NCBI GenBank assembly: GCA_049322695.1 | Contig: JBMORW010000046.1 | Span: 139,619-203,618, forward strand | Reading direction: 5' to 3' | DNA length: 64,000 nucleotides | Source of the DNA: CALGKJ01 sp049322695 | GTDB taxonomy: Bacteria; Bacillota; Clostridia; Lutisporales; Lutisporaceae | In this document: positions 34,735 through 43,285 of the stretch, piece by piece | Layout of the letters: each line of letters starts with the position of its first letter | Position numbering within the stretch: position 1 is the first letter of the stretch | Notes under the pieces: model-generated | Told to the model about the DNA's origin: nothing | What the model saw: only the letters and a program-made list of their open reading frames with translations | Databases searched by the model: none | Translations under genes and position numbers: made by a program

Positions 34735-35598
34735 TTAAGCTTTGTTTACTGAGCCGAACAGCTCCATTTTTTCCTTTACTGTAGCTTTTATTGCTTCAAA
34801 GCCCGGAGCCAGAAGCTTTCTGGGATCAAAGCCTTTACCCTCAAGATCCTTTCCTGCTTCTATGTATTTGCGGGTAGCGGCAGCAAACGCCAATTGACAT
34901 TCGGTGTTTACATTTATTTTGGCAACTCCAAGGGAAATTGCCTTTTTAATCATGCCCTCGGGAATACCTGTGCCCCCATGCAATACCAGAGGCATATCAA
35001 CAGTAGCTACATTTATAGCGGCAAGTGCTTCAAAATCCAAACCCTTCCAGTTAGCCGGGTATTTTCCATGTATATTTCCAATACCGGCAGCCAGCATTGT
35101 AACTCCCAGCTCAGCAATCAGCTTGCATTCTGCAGGATCAGCAACTTCGCCGGCTCCAACCACTCCGTCCTCTTCACCGCCTATTGATCCTACCTCTGCT
35201 TCAACAGATATGCCTTTTTCCCCTGCAATTCTGATGATTTCTTTTGTTTTCTCAATGTTCTCTTCTATAGGATAATGGGAGCCGTCAAACATTACTGAAG
35301 TAAAGCCTGCCTCTATTGTCTTCAAAGCACCCTCATAGCTGCCATGATCAAGATGTATTGATACAGGAACATTTATTCCCAGCTCCTCAATAAGACCCTT
35401 TACCATTCCCACAACTGTCTTATAACCACCCATGTATTTTCCTGCACCTTCGGATACACCAAGTATCACAGGTGAATTATTTTCCTTTGCTGTCAGCAGG
35501 ATGGCCTTTGTCCATTCCAAATTATTGATATTGAACTGACCTACCGCATATCTGCTTTCTTTTGCTTTAATTAGCATTTCTTTTGATGAAACCAGCAT
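34735..35598 (-). CDS. fba: Class II fructose-1,6-bisphosphate aldolase
   Basis: A 287-aa protein. Zinc and catalytic residues are visible in IHLDHGSY (Asp84, His85), VEAEVGSIGGEED, GNIHGKYP and LVLHGGTGIP (zinc His). The DINVNTE-like segment INVNTECQLAF near the C-terminus binds substrate phosphate. It catalyses the aldol cleavage step of glycolysis and gluconeogenesis. Monocistronic, with a palindrome in its leader. Confidence 0.95.
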   Translation of the reverse strand: MLVSSKEMLIKAKESRYAVGQFNINNLEWTKAILLTAKENNSPVILGVSEGAGKYMGGYKTVVGMVKGLIEELGINVPVSIHLDHGSYEGALKTIEAGFTSVMFDGSHYPIEENIEKTKEIIRIAGEKGISVEAEVGSIGGEEDGVVGAGEVADPAECKLIAELGVTMLAAGIGNIHGKYPANWKGLDFEALAAINVATVDMPLVLHGGTGIPEGMIKKAISLGVAKINVNTECQLAFAAATRKYIEAGKDLEGKGFDPRKLLAPGFEAIKATVKEKMELFGSVNKA

Positions 35599-35688
35599 AT
35601 CAACCCTCCGTTATAAAATTATTAGATTACTGTTAATTGATAGTTGCTATGATTATGCATACTCTCAATTTTTGCCGCTGTTAGCAAT

Positions 35689-35707
35689 AGGGACAATATA
35701 TGTCCCT
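35689..35707. promoter_or_regulatory. Palindrome in the aldolase leader
   Basis: AGGGACA-ATATA-TGTCCCT is a perfect 7-bp dyad, and a further GGGACATA follows at 35710. It lies about 90-110 bp before the fba start, downstream of a TTATAAT-like -10 on the minus strand. Operator or mRNA hairpin. Confidence 0.4.
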
Positions 35708-35856
35708 GTGGGACATAATATATCCGTAGTTATTATAACACAAAACTTACCAAAGTAAAACTTATTTTTACATCTCAGCATGATGCTGTGTTGAAAGACC
35801 AATTATATGATATAATTAATTATGCTTCTGAATATATAAAACAAGGAGGTAGCTGC

Positions 35857-36087
35857 ATGAAAAAGCACAATGTGAAAATTATGGAGAAGGGCAATAGAAT
35901 TACACTTACCTTTAATCCTATTCTCGCTCAGAAATCTGTCAGAAACTTCGACCCGGTCAATACTACGCCAAAGGTCCACAAAACTAAAAAAGGAAAAGGA
36001 TCATACACCAGAAAAGAAAAAAACAAAAACAGAGACTGTGATAGGAACACAAGTCTCTGTTTTTTTAATCCAATAAAAGCAGCATAA
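35857..36087 (+). CDS. Small basic protein of unknown function
   Basis: A 76-aa protein from ATG 35857 (ribosome site AAGGAGGT, excellent). Very basic C-terminal half (KTKKGKGSYTRKEKNKN). N-terminal VKIMEKGNRITLTFNP is beta-like. The frame runs straight through a terminator hairpin (36027-36062) that encodes the last 20 residues, so the ancestral stop may have been lost by an indel in the A-rich run just before it. No family recognised. Confidence 0.6.
   Translation: MKKHNVKIMEKGNRITLTFNPILAQKSVRNFDPVNTTPKVHKTKKGKGSYTRKEKNKNRDCDRNTSLCFFNPIKAA
36027..36066 (+). terminator. Intrinsic terminator inside the 3' end of the small basic gene
   Basis: AAACAGAGACT / AGTCTCTGTTT (36027-36037 / 36052-36062) with a run of seven T. 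Confidence 0.8.
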
Positions 36088-36531
36088 GCCGCCTTTGTTA
36101 ATAATACAGCCGGATATGGTTTCGTACTGTTTGGACTTTTCTTTATACAAAATTACATAATTTGCTTTTCAGTTTTTAGTCAATATAGAGTAAAATTGAA
36201 GGGTATTAATCATTAATTATAGAATATAGTAAGTACGGCTTGTTGTAACAATGTCTTATAGTATATTTCGGATATAGAAGCATAAGTTAATGAAATACGT
36301 TGTGTACATTTAACAAAAAAGTGCTGAATATATAAAATTTACTGTAAATTCAAAACATTTTATTATAAAATTTAATTAGTAGAATAGAATTTTATTAAGA
36401 CTGGATTATAAGTATAAAAATAGATAAGGAATGGTTCTTTATAAGGTGGTGAAATGCTGTTACAGACTTTATGGACATAAGATTTATAAGTATGCATATA
36501 CATTGGAAAATATACAATAGGGAGGTTAATT
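36088..36531 (+). other. A+T-rich regulatory interval of the molybdenum hydroxylase operon
   Basis: 444 bp without a full gene. Near its end an 8-codon frame MLLQTLWT (36454-36480) follows a good AAGGTGGTGA ribosome site, about 50 bp before the first structural gene, so it could be a leader peptide. Several TATAAA/TATAAT-like boxes are present around 36330-36420 but none has a clear -35. Confidence 0.3.
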
Positions 36532-37386
36532 ATGTTAAGCAAATTTGACTACTACAGACCCAAGAGCCTTGCTGAAGCAGTAAGCTATCTAGAGAGCAAT
36601 CCCGGTACCAAAATATTGGCCGGCGGTACCGATTTGATGGTTTTGCTTCGACGAAATGCAGAAAAGTGCGAACATATTCTAGATATAAAAGAAATACCTG
36701 AGACAATGAAGCTAGTATATCAGGCAGGCGTTGGGCTTTTTATCGGTGCTTCAATAACAGTAAACCAAGTATCTGAATCAGAAATCATCCGCGAAAAATA
36801 TCCTGCTTTGGGACAAGCAGCTGATTCTTTGGCTTCTTATCAGCTTAGAAACCGCGCTACGTTGGTAGGAAACATCTGCAATGCTTCTCCGGGAGCTGAT
36901 TTGTCCGCTCCGCTGCTGATTTATAATGCAGAGGTGCATATCGCTGGACCAAATGGCAGCAGAACTGTAAGGATTAATGAGTTTTTTACGGGAGTTAAGA
37001 AAACAGTACTTCAAAGAGATGAGATAGTAACAGGTGTTTTACTTCCTGAGGTACAAAGTGGTGATATAAGTGTATTTCAAAAGCAAGCCAGAATCAAGGG
37101 TCATGACCTGGGAATAGCAGGAGCGGCTGTACGTCTGACATCCAAAAAGGAAATACTGATAGCTATGTCAGCCGTAGCGCCAACACCCATAAGGCTTACT
37201 AGGCTGGAAGAAATGCTTTCAGGAAAAGTGCTGACAAAGGAGCTTGCCGAATGGGTAGGCGGAGAAGTAAAAAATCACATAAAGCCAATATCGGATGTTC
37301 GTTCTTCCGCCGAGTACAGACTGCATGTTTCAGGAGTATTGGTAAAGAAGGGGCTTATAAAGCTTATTGAAAAGGGGGTTAACTAA
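36532..37386 (+). CDS. Xanthine dehydrogenase-family FAD-binding subunit
   Basis: A 284-aa protein with ribosome site GGGAGG. The FAD-binding PCMH fold shows AGGTDLM (residues 30-36) and the second FAD loop GNICNASPGAD near 119, with a C-terminal CO-dehydrogenase-flavoprotein domain (KQARIKGHDLGIAGAAV). It passes electrons from the iron-sulfur subunit to NAD or another acceptor. First gene of a three-subunit operon; the next starts after 1 base. Confidence 0.92.
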   Translation: MLSKFDYYRPKSLAEAVSYLESNPGTKILAGGTDLMVLLRRNAEKCEHILDIKEIPETMKLVYQAGVGLFIGASITVNQVSESEIIREKYPALGQAADSLASYQLRNRATLVGNICNASPGADLSAPLLIYNAEVHIAGPNGSRTVRINEFFTGVKKTVLQRDEIVTGVLLPEVQSGDISVFQKQARIKGHDLGIAGAAVRLTSKKEILIAMSAVAPTPIRLTRLEEMLSGKVLTKELAEWVGGEVKNHIKPISDVRSSAEYRLHVSGVLVKKGLIKLIEKGVN

Positions 37387-37387
37387 T

Positions 37388-37924
37388 ATGTGTGAAATGC
37401 ATAATCACGAAAAAAACTGTTTTGTACATGTTGGTTCAGGTATGCCTCCAGTAGCTGTTAATTGTATTGTAAATGGGGAAGCTATTCATGCCGTAATAGA
37501 TCCGACCATGACCTTGCTGAACTTCCTGCGAAATGAGCTTAAGCTTTTTGGAACCAAGGAAGGCTGCGGTGAGGGTGAATGCGGAGCATGCACGATATTG
37601 ATGAATGGTAAGCCTGTTAATTCATGTCTGATACTTGCAGTAGAAGCTGAAGGAACAGATATACTGACTGTTGAGGGCTTGGCAAAGCCGGGAGAGCTAT
37701 CAATATTGCAGCAGGAGTTTATCAAGCATGATGCTTTACAATGCGGCTTTTGCACACCCGGCATGCTGATGTCAGCACGTGCATTATTGGATAGACAACC
37801 TGACCCAAGTATAGAAGAAATCAAGGAAGCTCTTGCCGGCAATTTCTGTCGTTGTACAGGATATCTTCCTATTATTGAAGCTGTATCGGCTGCAGCCAAG
37901 AGGGAAAGGGAGGAGTTGAAATGA
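37388..37924 (+). CDS. Xanthine dehydrogenase-family [2Fe-2S] subunit
   Basis: A 178-aa protein from ATG 37388. The plant-type cluster ligands appear in GCGEGECGACTILMNG with Cys at VNSC, and the helical-domain cluster in CGFCTPGM and FCRCTGY. It has an unusual extra N-terminal stretch of about 20 residues with Cys and His (MCEMHNHEKNCF) before the ferredoxin domain. Its stop overlaps the start of the catalytic subunit (ATGA). Confidence 0.93.
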   Translation: MCEMHNHEKNCFVHVGSGMPPVAVNCIVNGEAIHAVIDPTMTLLNFLRNELKLFGTKEGCGEGECGACTILMNGKPVNSCLILAVEAEGTDILTVEGLAKPGELSILQQEFIKHDALQCGFCTPGMLMSARALLDRQPDPSIEEIKEALAGNFCRCTGYLPIIEAVSAAAKREREELK

Positions 37925-40278
37925 TGAAGGATACACAATACAGGCACATTGGTAAGCCTTATGACAGAAAAGAGGCACAGGAGAAGGTAACAGGCCAAGC
38001 CGCATATGTACATGACCTTGAGCTTCCAGGAATGCTTCATGCAAAATGTTTGCATTCTCCACACGCACGTGCCAGAATAGTATCAATAGATATCAGTGAA
38101 GCCAAGGCTCTCCAGGGAGTGAAGGCTGTGCTTACAGGAGATGACGTTCCTTATCTGGTAGGCTTATACATGATAGACAAAAGGATAATTGCCAGAAAAG
38201 AAGTAAGATACCAGGGTGAAGTAGTTGCAGCTGTTGCGGCTGTAGATGAAGCTACTGCTGAAAAAGCTATTTCGCTTATTAAGGTTGAATATGAAGTGCT
38301 GCCTGCAGTACACAATATAGATGAAGCTTTAGAAGCAAAAATACTTGTTCATGATGATATAAACGAGCTGGAATATATGCAGGGAGTTTTTTTCCCGCAG
38401 CCTGATTCTAATATAGCAAGCTGGAACAAATGTAAAAAAGGTGATGTCAAAAAAGGCTTCGAGGAAGCTGACTATATAATAGAGAATGAAATGTCATTGC
38501 CGGCAGTTGCACACGTTCCTATGGAAACTCACGTGGCAATTGCACAGGCCGATCCTTATTCAAGCAAAACAAAGATATGGTCATCTGCTCAATCGCCCTT
38601 TGCAGTACGTCAGCTGCTGGCAAAATCATTGGGAATACCAAAGGGAGATATACAGGTTATAGTACCCTATGTAGGCGGCGGCTTTGGCGGCAAGGCAGGA
38701 ATCCACCTGGAACCATTGGTTACAATACTGTCAAGAGTAGCGAAGGGACGTCCGGTCAAACTGAAGGCTTCCCGTGAAGAGGAGTTCAATCAGCTTCCTA
38801 CAAGAGCAGGCATGAGAGGAAGAATAAAAACCGGCGTAAAAAAGGACGGTACAATCACTGCATTGGAAATATATTATGATTGGGACAGCGGTGCGTATGC
38901 GGATTATGGTGTAAACGTAGGTAAAGCGGCGGTATACTCGGGAGCAGGTCCTTATGAAATCCATAACATAGAGCTGCATTCCCGAACAATATATACTAAC
39001 AAGGTTTTCAGTACTGCTTACAGAGGCTTCGGACATCTTGAAACACACTGGACAATTGAGAGGCAAATGGATCTCATAGCACAAAAGCTTGGTTTAGACC
39101 CGCTAGAAGTACGTATGAAAAATATACTGCGTCCGGGGTCAAGGACTATAAGCGGTGAAATCATATATGAAACCTCGGGCAGTCCGTCTGATTGTCTGGA
39201 GGCAGTTGTGAAGGAAATAGGCTGGACCGGCTATCAGACAAAGGAACAACGTGAAGCTCAAATGAAGACGGGTAAGGTACGCGGGAAAGGAATTGCATTG
39301 CTGCAAAAGGCTCCTGCCATGCCAAGCTATACATCTACTGGAGCTATCATGCAAATGGATGAGGACGGCAGAGTTAAGATAATGATTGGCGCAATAGACA
39401 TGGGACAGGGTGCAAATACCATAATGGCACAAATAGCGGCAGAAGTGCTGGATATACCGATGGAAAACGTGGAAGTGGTATGGGAAAGCGATACACATAA
39501 GAATCCCTATGACTGGAACACAGTTGCATCCAAGTACACCTTCATGGGCGGTAATGCAGTGAAAAGGGCAGCGCAGAACATGGTTAAGCAAATGAAGGAG
39601 CTTGCAGCACAGGTATTGAGATGTGATGTTGAGGAGTTAACTCATAAAGACGGATACATCGTACATGTCCATCATCAGCATAGACGCATACCATACAGCA
39701 AGCTGTCCAGAGGTTATGTATATGAAAACGGAAATGGTATAGGCGGACCGCTGGTATCTTATGGAATGTATATGGCGGATGGTTTGACAAATCTTGATCC
39801 TGAGACAGGACAAGGAACGCCTGCTCTGGACTGGACCTTTGGAGCCCATGGCGTGGAAATAGAAGTTAATGTAGAGACAGGAGAGGTTCATGTAATCAAA
39901 ATAGCTTCTGCCTTTGACGTAGGCCAGGTAATCAACAAGAAGCTTATTGACGGTCAGGTAATGGGCGGAGTACTGCAGGGAATAGGCTCAGCTCTGGTAG
40001 AAGGTTACAAGTTTAACGGAGAAGGAAGACTGATGAATCCTTCCTTTACAGATAATAAAATACCGACAGCTAAGGATATTCCGGATGAAATAGTGCCGAT
40101 ATACATTGAAAATCCGCAGACAGACGGTCCTTTCGGGGCACGTGGTATTGGTGAGCATCCGATGATATCAGTACCTTCAGTAATTGGTAACGCACTTTAT
40201 GATGCGTTGGGCATCAACTTCTATAAGCTGCCGTTATCTCCTGAGCAAGTGGCCCTTGCTATAGCGAAAAACAAATAA
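37921..40278 (+). CDS. Xanthine dehydrogenase-family molybdopterin-binding catalytic subunit
   Basis: A 785-aa protein of normal length. Domain order: aldehyde oxidase/xanthine dehydrogenase a/b hammerhead (residues 20-125), then the molybdopterin domain with VGGGFGGKAGIHLEP, TAYRGFGHLE, GAIDMGQGANT and the catalytic Glu in GARGIGEHP near residue 740. It hydroxylates a purine or other heterocycle using Mo-pterin. I cannot decide xanthine versus another substrate from sequence alone. Operon with the two preceding genes; a cofactor nucleotidyltransferase follows. Confidence 0.93.
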   Translation: MMKDTQYRHIGKPYDRKEAQEKVTGQAAYVHDLELPGMLHAKCLHSPHARARIVSIDISEAKALQGVKAVLTGDDVPYLVGLYMIDKRIIARKEVRYQGEVVAAVAAVDEATAEKAISLIKVEYEVLPAVHNIDEALEAKILVHDDINELEYMQGVFFPQPDSNIASWNKCKKGDVKKGFEEADYIIENEMSLPAVAHVPMETHVAIAQADPYSSKTKIWSSAQSPFAVRQLLAKSLGIPKGDIQVIVPYVGGGFGGKAGIHLEPLVTILSRVAKGRPVKLKASREEEFNQLPTRAGMRGRIKTGVKKDGTITALEIYYDWDSGAYADYGVNVGKAAVYSGAGPYEIHNIELHSRTIYTNKVFSTAYRGFGHLETHWTIERQMDLIAQKLGLDPLEVRMKNILRPGSRTISGEIIYETSGSPSDCLEAVVKEIGWTGYQTKEQREAQMKTGKVRGKGIALLQKAPAMPSYTSTGAIMQMDEDGRVKIMIGAIDMGQGANTIMAQIAAEVLDIPMENVEVVWESDTHKNPYDWNTVASKYTFMGGNAVKRAAQNMVKQMKELAAQVLRCDVEELTHKDGYIVHVHHQHRRIPYSKLSRGYVYENGNGIGGPLVSYGMYMADGLTNLDPETGQGTPALDWTFGAHGVEIEVNVETGEVHVIKIASAFDVGQVINKKLIDGQVMGGVLQGIGSALVEGYKFNGEGRLMNPSFTDNKIPTAKDIPDEIVPIYIENPQTDGPFGARGIGEHPMISVPSVIGNALYDALGINFYKLPLSPEQVALAIAKNK

Positions 40279-40548
40279 CAAATGCCAAAAAGCAAATACC
40301 GGTTAACAGGGTATAGGAGTCAGGGGACAGGGAATAGGGTCAGAAACTTCAGAGGATTGGAGCTGTAAACACATCGGGCCACCTGCCGCCAGCCGCCAGC
40401 CACCGGCAGCTTGCAAGTCTGCTAAGCAAGAGACATAGAATAGCTGGAAATATAAAAAAATGTGGTTTAACATATGATTTGTAAGGTAAAATATAGGTGT
40501 GGTATTCTAAGAATACTACACCTATTCCTTTTTTATGAGGGTAAAGAT
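40279..40548. other. Intergenic region with REP-like and G+C-rich segments
   Basis: Base composition is unlike the surroundings. GGAGTCAGGGGACAGGG (about 40316-40332) resembles the palindromic element at 41146-41172, and a C-rich run follows (about 40376-40411, GCCGCCAGCC repeated). These look like repeat debris rather than a gene. Confidence 0.4.
40495..40535 (+). terminator. Terminator or attenuator before the cofactor transferase gene
   Basis: A 13-bp stem with one G-U pair (40495-40507 / 40511-40523), 3-nt loop, then CCTTTTTT. The next ribosome site begins directly behind it, so it either insulates the gene or forms a conditional attenuator. Confidence 0.75.
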
Positions 40549-41178
40549 ATGGATAAAATAGCGGCTCTTATCGCAGCGGCGGGCTTTTCTTCAAGAATGA
40601 ATGCATTTAAGCCCTTGCTTCCATTAGGAAGCTCAACGGTAATAGAAAACACCATAGATAGCTTTCTATGTGCAGGAGTGCTGGACATTACAATAGTGGT
40701 TGGCTATAATGCCGATAAGCTGATACCTGTACTGGAGCAGAAGAGAGTAAAATGGGTAATAAATGAAAGCTTTGCTGAGGGCATGTATTCTTCTGTTGCA
40801 GCAGGTGTTAAATCTCTTGACACTAATATAAAAGGCTTTTTCTTTTTGCCTGCGGATATACCGTTGGTAAAAAGTCATACTATACAAGCCATATATAAAG
40901 CATATTGCGATACCGGAAAAGCTGTCATATATCCTGTATTCAAAGGGAGACGCGGTCATCCACCCCTAATATCCTCGACGCTGTTTTCAGAGATACTTGA
41001 TTATGACGGTGCAGGCGGGCTGAAGGCTTTACTTTCAAGACATAAAGAACATGCATTTTATGTGGATGTAGAGGATAAGGGAATATTGCTCGATATGGAT
41101 ACATATGAGAGTTATCTGGAGCTGTGCAGACTTCGGGATATGCGAGACAAGGGGACAGGCACCTTGTCCCTGTTATGA
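40549..41178 (+). CDS. MocA/MobA-like molybdenum cofactor nucleotidyltransferase
   Basis: A 209-aa protein from ATG 40549 (ribosome site GAGGG). GT-A nucleotidyltransferase fold: LIAAAGFSSRMNAFKPLLPLG (pyrophosphorylase loop), PADIPLV (metal Asp) and GRRGHPPLIS, the latter typical of MocA, which makes the CMP form of the cofactor used by xanthine dehydrogenase-type enzymes. Its place behind that operon supports this. The last eight codons lie in a palindromic repeat (41146-41172), so the C-terminus was altered by its insertion. Confidence 0.85.
   Translation: MDKIAALIAAAGFSSRMNAFKPLLPLGSSTVIENTIDSFLCAGVLDITIVVGYNADKLIPVLEQKRVKWVINESFAEGMYSSVAAGVKSLDTNIKGFFFLPADIPLVKSHTIQAIYKAYCDTGKAVIYPVFKGRRGHPPLISSTLFSEILDYDGAGGLKALLSRHKEHAFYVDVEDKGILLDMDTYESYLELCRLRDMRDKGTGTLSLL
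41146..41172. repeat. Palindromic REP-like element overlapping a gene end
   Basis: GACAAGG / CCTTGTC (41146-41152 / 41162-41168), with an alternative GGGACA / TGTCCC pairing. The GGGACAGG...CCTTGTCCC consensus recurs in many bacterial genomes as a palindromic repeat. It supplies the last residues and nearly the stop of the MocA-like gene. Confidence 0.6.
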
Positions 41179-41262
41179 TGTCAAGGAATAGAATCATTAA
41201 TTGTATTTAAGTCGTTGCAACTAAAGCATAAGAGTAAACTTGAATGGAGTGAAAATTTCAAT

Positions 41263-42492
41263 ATGAAAAACAACTGGAAAAAGGATACTGCCTTATTTTT
41301 GTCCAGTCAAACCATATCACTTTTTGGTTCATCACTGGTGCAATATGCAATAATGTGGTACATAACTCTAAGTACAAAATCCGGTGTCATGATGACTGTT
41401 TCAATTATATGCGGCTTTGTGCCGACCTTCTTCCTGTCGCCCTTTGCCGGGGTATGGGCAGACCGCTTTAACAGGAAAATATTGATAATACTATCTGATG
41501 CATTTATAGCTGTTTCAACGCTTTTGATGGCGGTCTTATTTCTGCTTGGCTACGATTTCATGTGGCTGTTATTTGTTATGTCGGCATTCAGAGCTATTGG
41601 GACAGGTATACAGCATCCGGCTGTAGGAGCCTTCTTGCCACAGATAGTTCCTGAGGATAAGCTGACAAGAGTCAATGGAATCAATGGCAGTATTCAATCA
41701 ATGGTTATGCTTCTGTCTCCTGTACTTAGTGGAGCTTTGCTTACTTTTGCATCAATCGAGGCTATATTTTTTATCGATGTTATTACTGCTGCTCTGGCGG
41801 TTGTAATATTATTTTTCTTCCTGAAGGTCGAACCCCATGCAAAGGCTCAGATTACACAGGAAATCAGCTATTTTAAGGACTTAAAGGAAGGTATCATATA
41901 TATTGGGAATCACTCATATGTAAAAAGATATTTCATATTCTGCGCTGTATTCTTTTTCCTTGTAGCACCCATTGCATTCCTGACTCCTTTGCAGGTTGCA
42001 AGAAGCTTCGGAAGTGATGTTTGGAGGCTGACGGCCATAGAAATCACCTTTTCCGTGGGAATGATGCTGGGTGGTATAATTATTGCTACCTGGGGAGGCT
42101 TCAAGAATAAGGTGCATACAATGACCTTCTCCTGTGTAATCATAGGCTTAAGCACCTTTGCACTGGGAGTAGTAACAAACTTCTGGATTTATCTGATGTT
42201 TATGGTGACAACAGGTATCGTAATACCCTTTTTCAATACACCGTCCACAGTCTTACTGCAGGAAAAGGTTGAGCCGGATTTTCTGGGAAGGGTATTTGGT
42301 GTAATGGGTATGATTACCAGCTCCATGATGCCGCTTGGCATGCTTGTTTTTGGTCCTGCAGCGGATACTGTCAAAATAGAATGGATGCTTATTGGCACCG
42401 GGATTCTGCTGTTTATACAAAGCTTCTTCCTGATAGGAAGCAAAGAGCTGGTAGAAGCGGGAAAACCTAAAGAAGTAGCTGATGAAGGTTAA
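41263..42492 (+). CDS. MFS efflux transporter (macrolide/siderophore exporter type)
   Basis: A 409-aa protein with about 12 membrane segments. Start placed at ATG 41263; a TTG at 41215 is possible. MFS motif A appears as GVWADRFNRKILI and GLVQ-type topology follows DHA3 exporters (Mef, EntS), including GTGIQHPAVGAFLPQIVPEDKLTRVN and PFFNTPSTVLLQE. It exports a drug or secondary metabolite. A deacetylase gene follows 29 bases later. Confidence 0.87.
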   Translation: MKNNWKKDTALFLSSQTISLFGSSLVQYAIMWYITLSTKSGVMMTVSIICGFVPTFFLSPFAGVWADRFNRKILIILSDAFIAVSTLLMAVLFLLGYDFMWLLFVMSAFRAIGTGIQHPAVGAFLPQIVPEDKLTRVNGINGSIQSMVMLLSPVLSGALLTFASIEAIFFIDVITAALAVVILFFFLKVEPHAKAQITQEISYFKDLKEGIIYIGNHSYVKRYFIFCAVFFFLVAPIAFLTPLQVARSFGSDVWRLTAIEITFSVGMMLGGIIIATWGGFKNKVHTMTFSCVIIGLSTFALGVVTNFWIYLMFMVTTGIVIPFFNTPSTVLLQEKVEPDFLGRVFGVMGMITSSMMPLGMLVFGPAADTVKIEWMLIGTGILLFIQSFFLIGSKELVEAGKPKEVADEG

Positions 42493-42521
42493 GGAGTACA
42501 GCCTAAATAAAGGGGGATTAA

Positions 42522-43241
42522 ATGAAGAAAAGAAGTTTTTTCGTGTTTTGCATTATAGCACTAATAATGCTCACAGGGCACACAGTATACAGAGTCATGA
42601 ATTCTAGGTCTTTTCAATTACTTGGAGATATAATTGCCAAGGTTAATACAAATGAAAAGGTAGTAGCATTAACCTTTGACGACGGACCTACAGACAGGAC
42701 GGATGAAGTATTGAAGGTGCTTGAGGAAGCAGATATAAAAGCAACCTTTTTCCTGGTTGGTCAAAGTATTGAGAGCAAGCCTGAGTACGCAGAAAAAATA
42801 GTCAAAGCAGGACATGAGGTAGGGAATCATACGTACTCTCATAAAAGAATGATATTCAAACCCTATTCCTACATAAGGGGTGAAGTGGAAAAGACAGATG
42901 AACTCATAAGAAAGGCAGGCTGTCAAGGAGAGATTCTTTTCAGGCCTCCTAACGGCAAAAAACTTTTGCTGCTGCCATATTATTTGAGCAGGAACAATAG
43001 GAAGACTGTAATGTGGAATATTGAGCCTGATTCATTCCCGGAAATAGCTTCAAGCTCGAAAAGGATTGCTGGATATGTAAAAGATAATATAAGTCCCGGT
43101 TCTATAATTCTTTTGCATGTAATGTATGAAAATAAAGAATCCAAATCACTGGAGGCAATCAAGGATATTGCTGCCAACCTCAAGAGTATGGGGTATGAGT
43201 TCAAAACTGTTTCCGAGCTTTTGGAGTATGAAGATAAATAA
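42522..43241 (+). CDS. Polysaccharide deacetylase (NodB domain), secreted or membrane-anchored
   Basis: A 239-aa protein with an N-terminal signal anchor (FFVFCIIALIMLTGHTVY). NodB motifs: MT1 LTFDDGPTDRT (catalytic Asp and metal Asp), MT2 HEVGNHTYSHK (metal His pair), MT3 RPPNGK, MT5 IILLHVMYE. It removes N-acetyl groups from peptidoglycan or a related glycan outside the cell. Ribosome site AAGGGGG. Likely co-transcribed with the MFS gene. Confidence 0.92.
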   Translation: MKKRSFFVFCIIALIMLTGHTVYRVMNSRSFQLLGDIIAKVNTNEKVVALTFDDGPTDRTDEVLKVLEEADIKATFFLVGQSIESKPEYAEKIVKAGHEVGNHTYSHKRMIFKPYSYIRGEVEKTDELIRKAGCQGEILFRPPNGKKLLLLPYYLSRNNRKTVMWNIEPDSFPEIASSSKRIAGYVKDNISPGSIILLHVMYENKESKSLEAIKDIAANLKSMGYEFKTVSELLEYEDK

Positions 43242-43252
43242 AACAGCAAAAA

Positions 43253-43285
43253 AGGCAGGGTAATCCGAGGGACTACTCTGCCTTA
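43253..43285. terminator. Terminator between convergent genes
   Basis: AAGGCAGGGTA / TACTCTGCCTT (43253-43263 / 43275-43285) with one G-U pair. On the minus strand it runs into six T; the minus-strand gene's stop lies in the loop. Confidence 0.8.
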
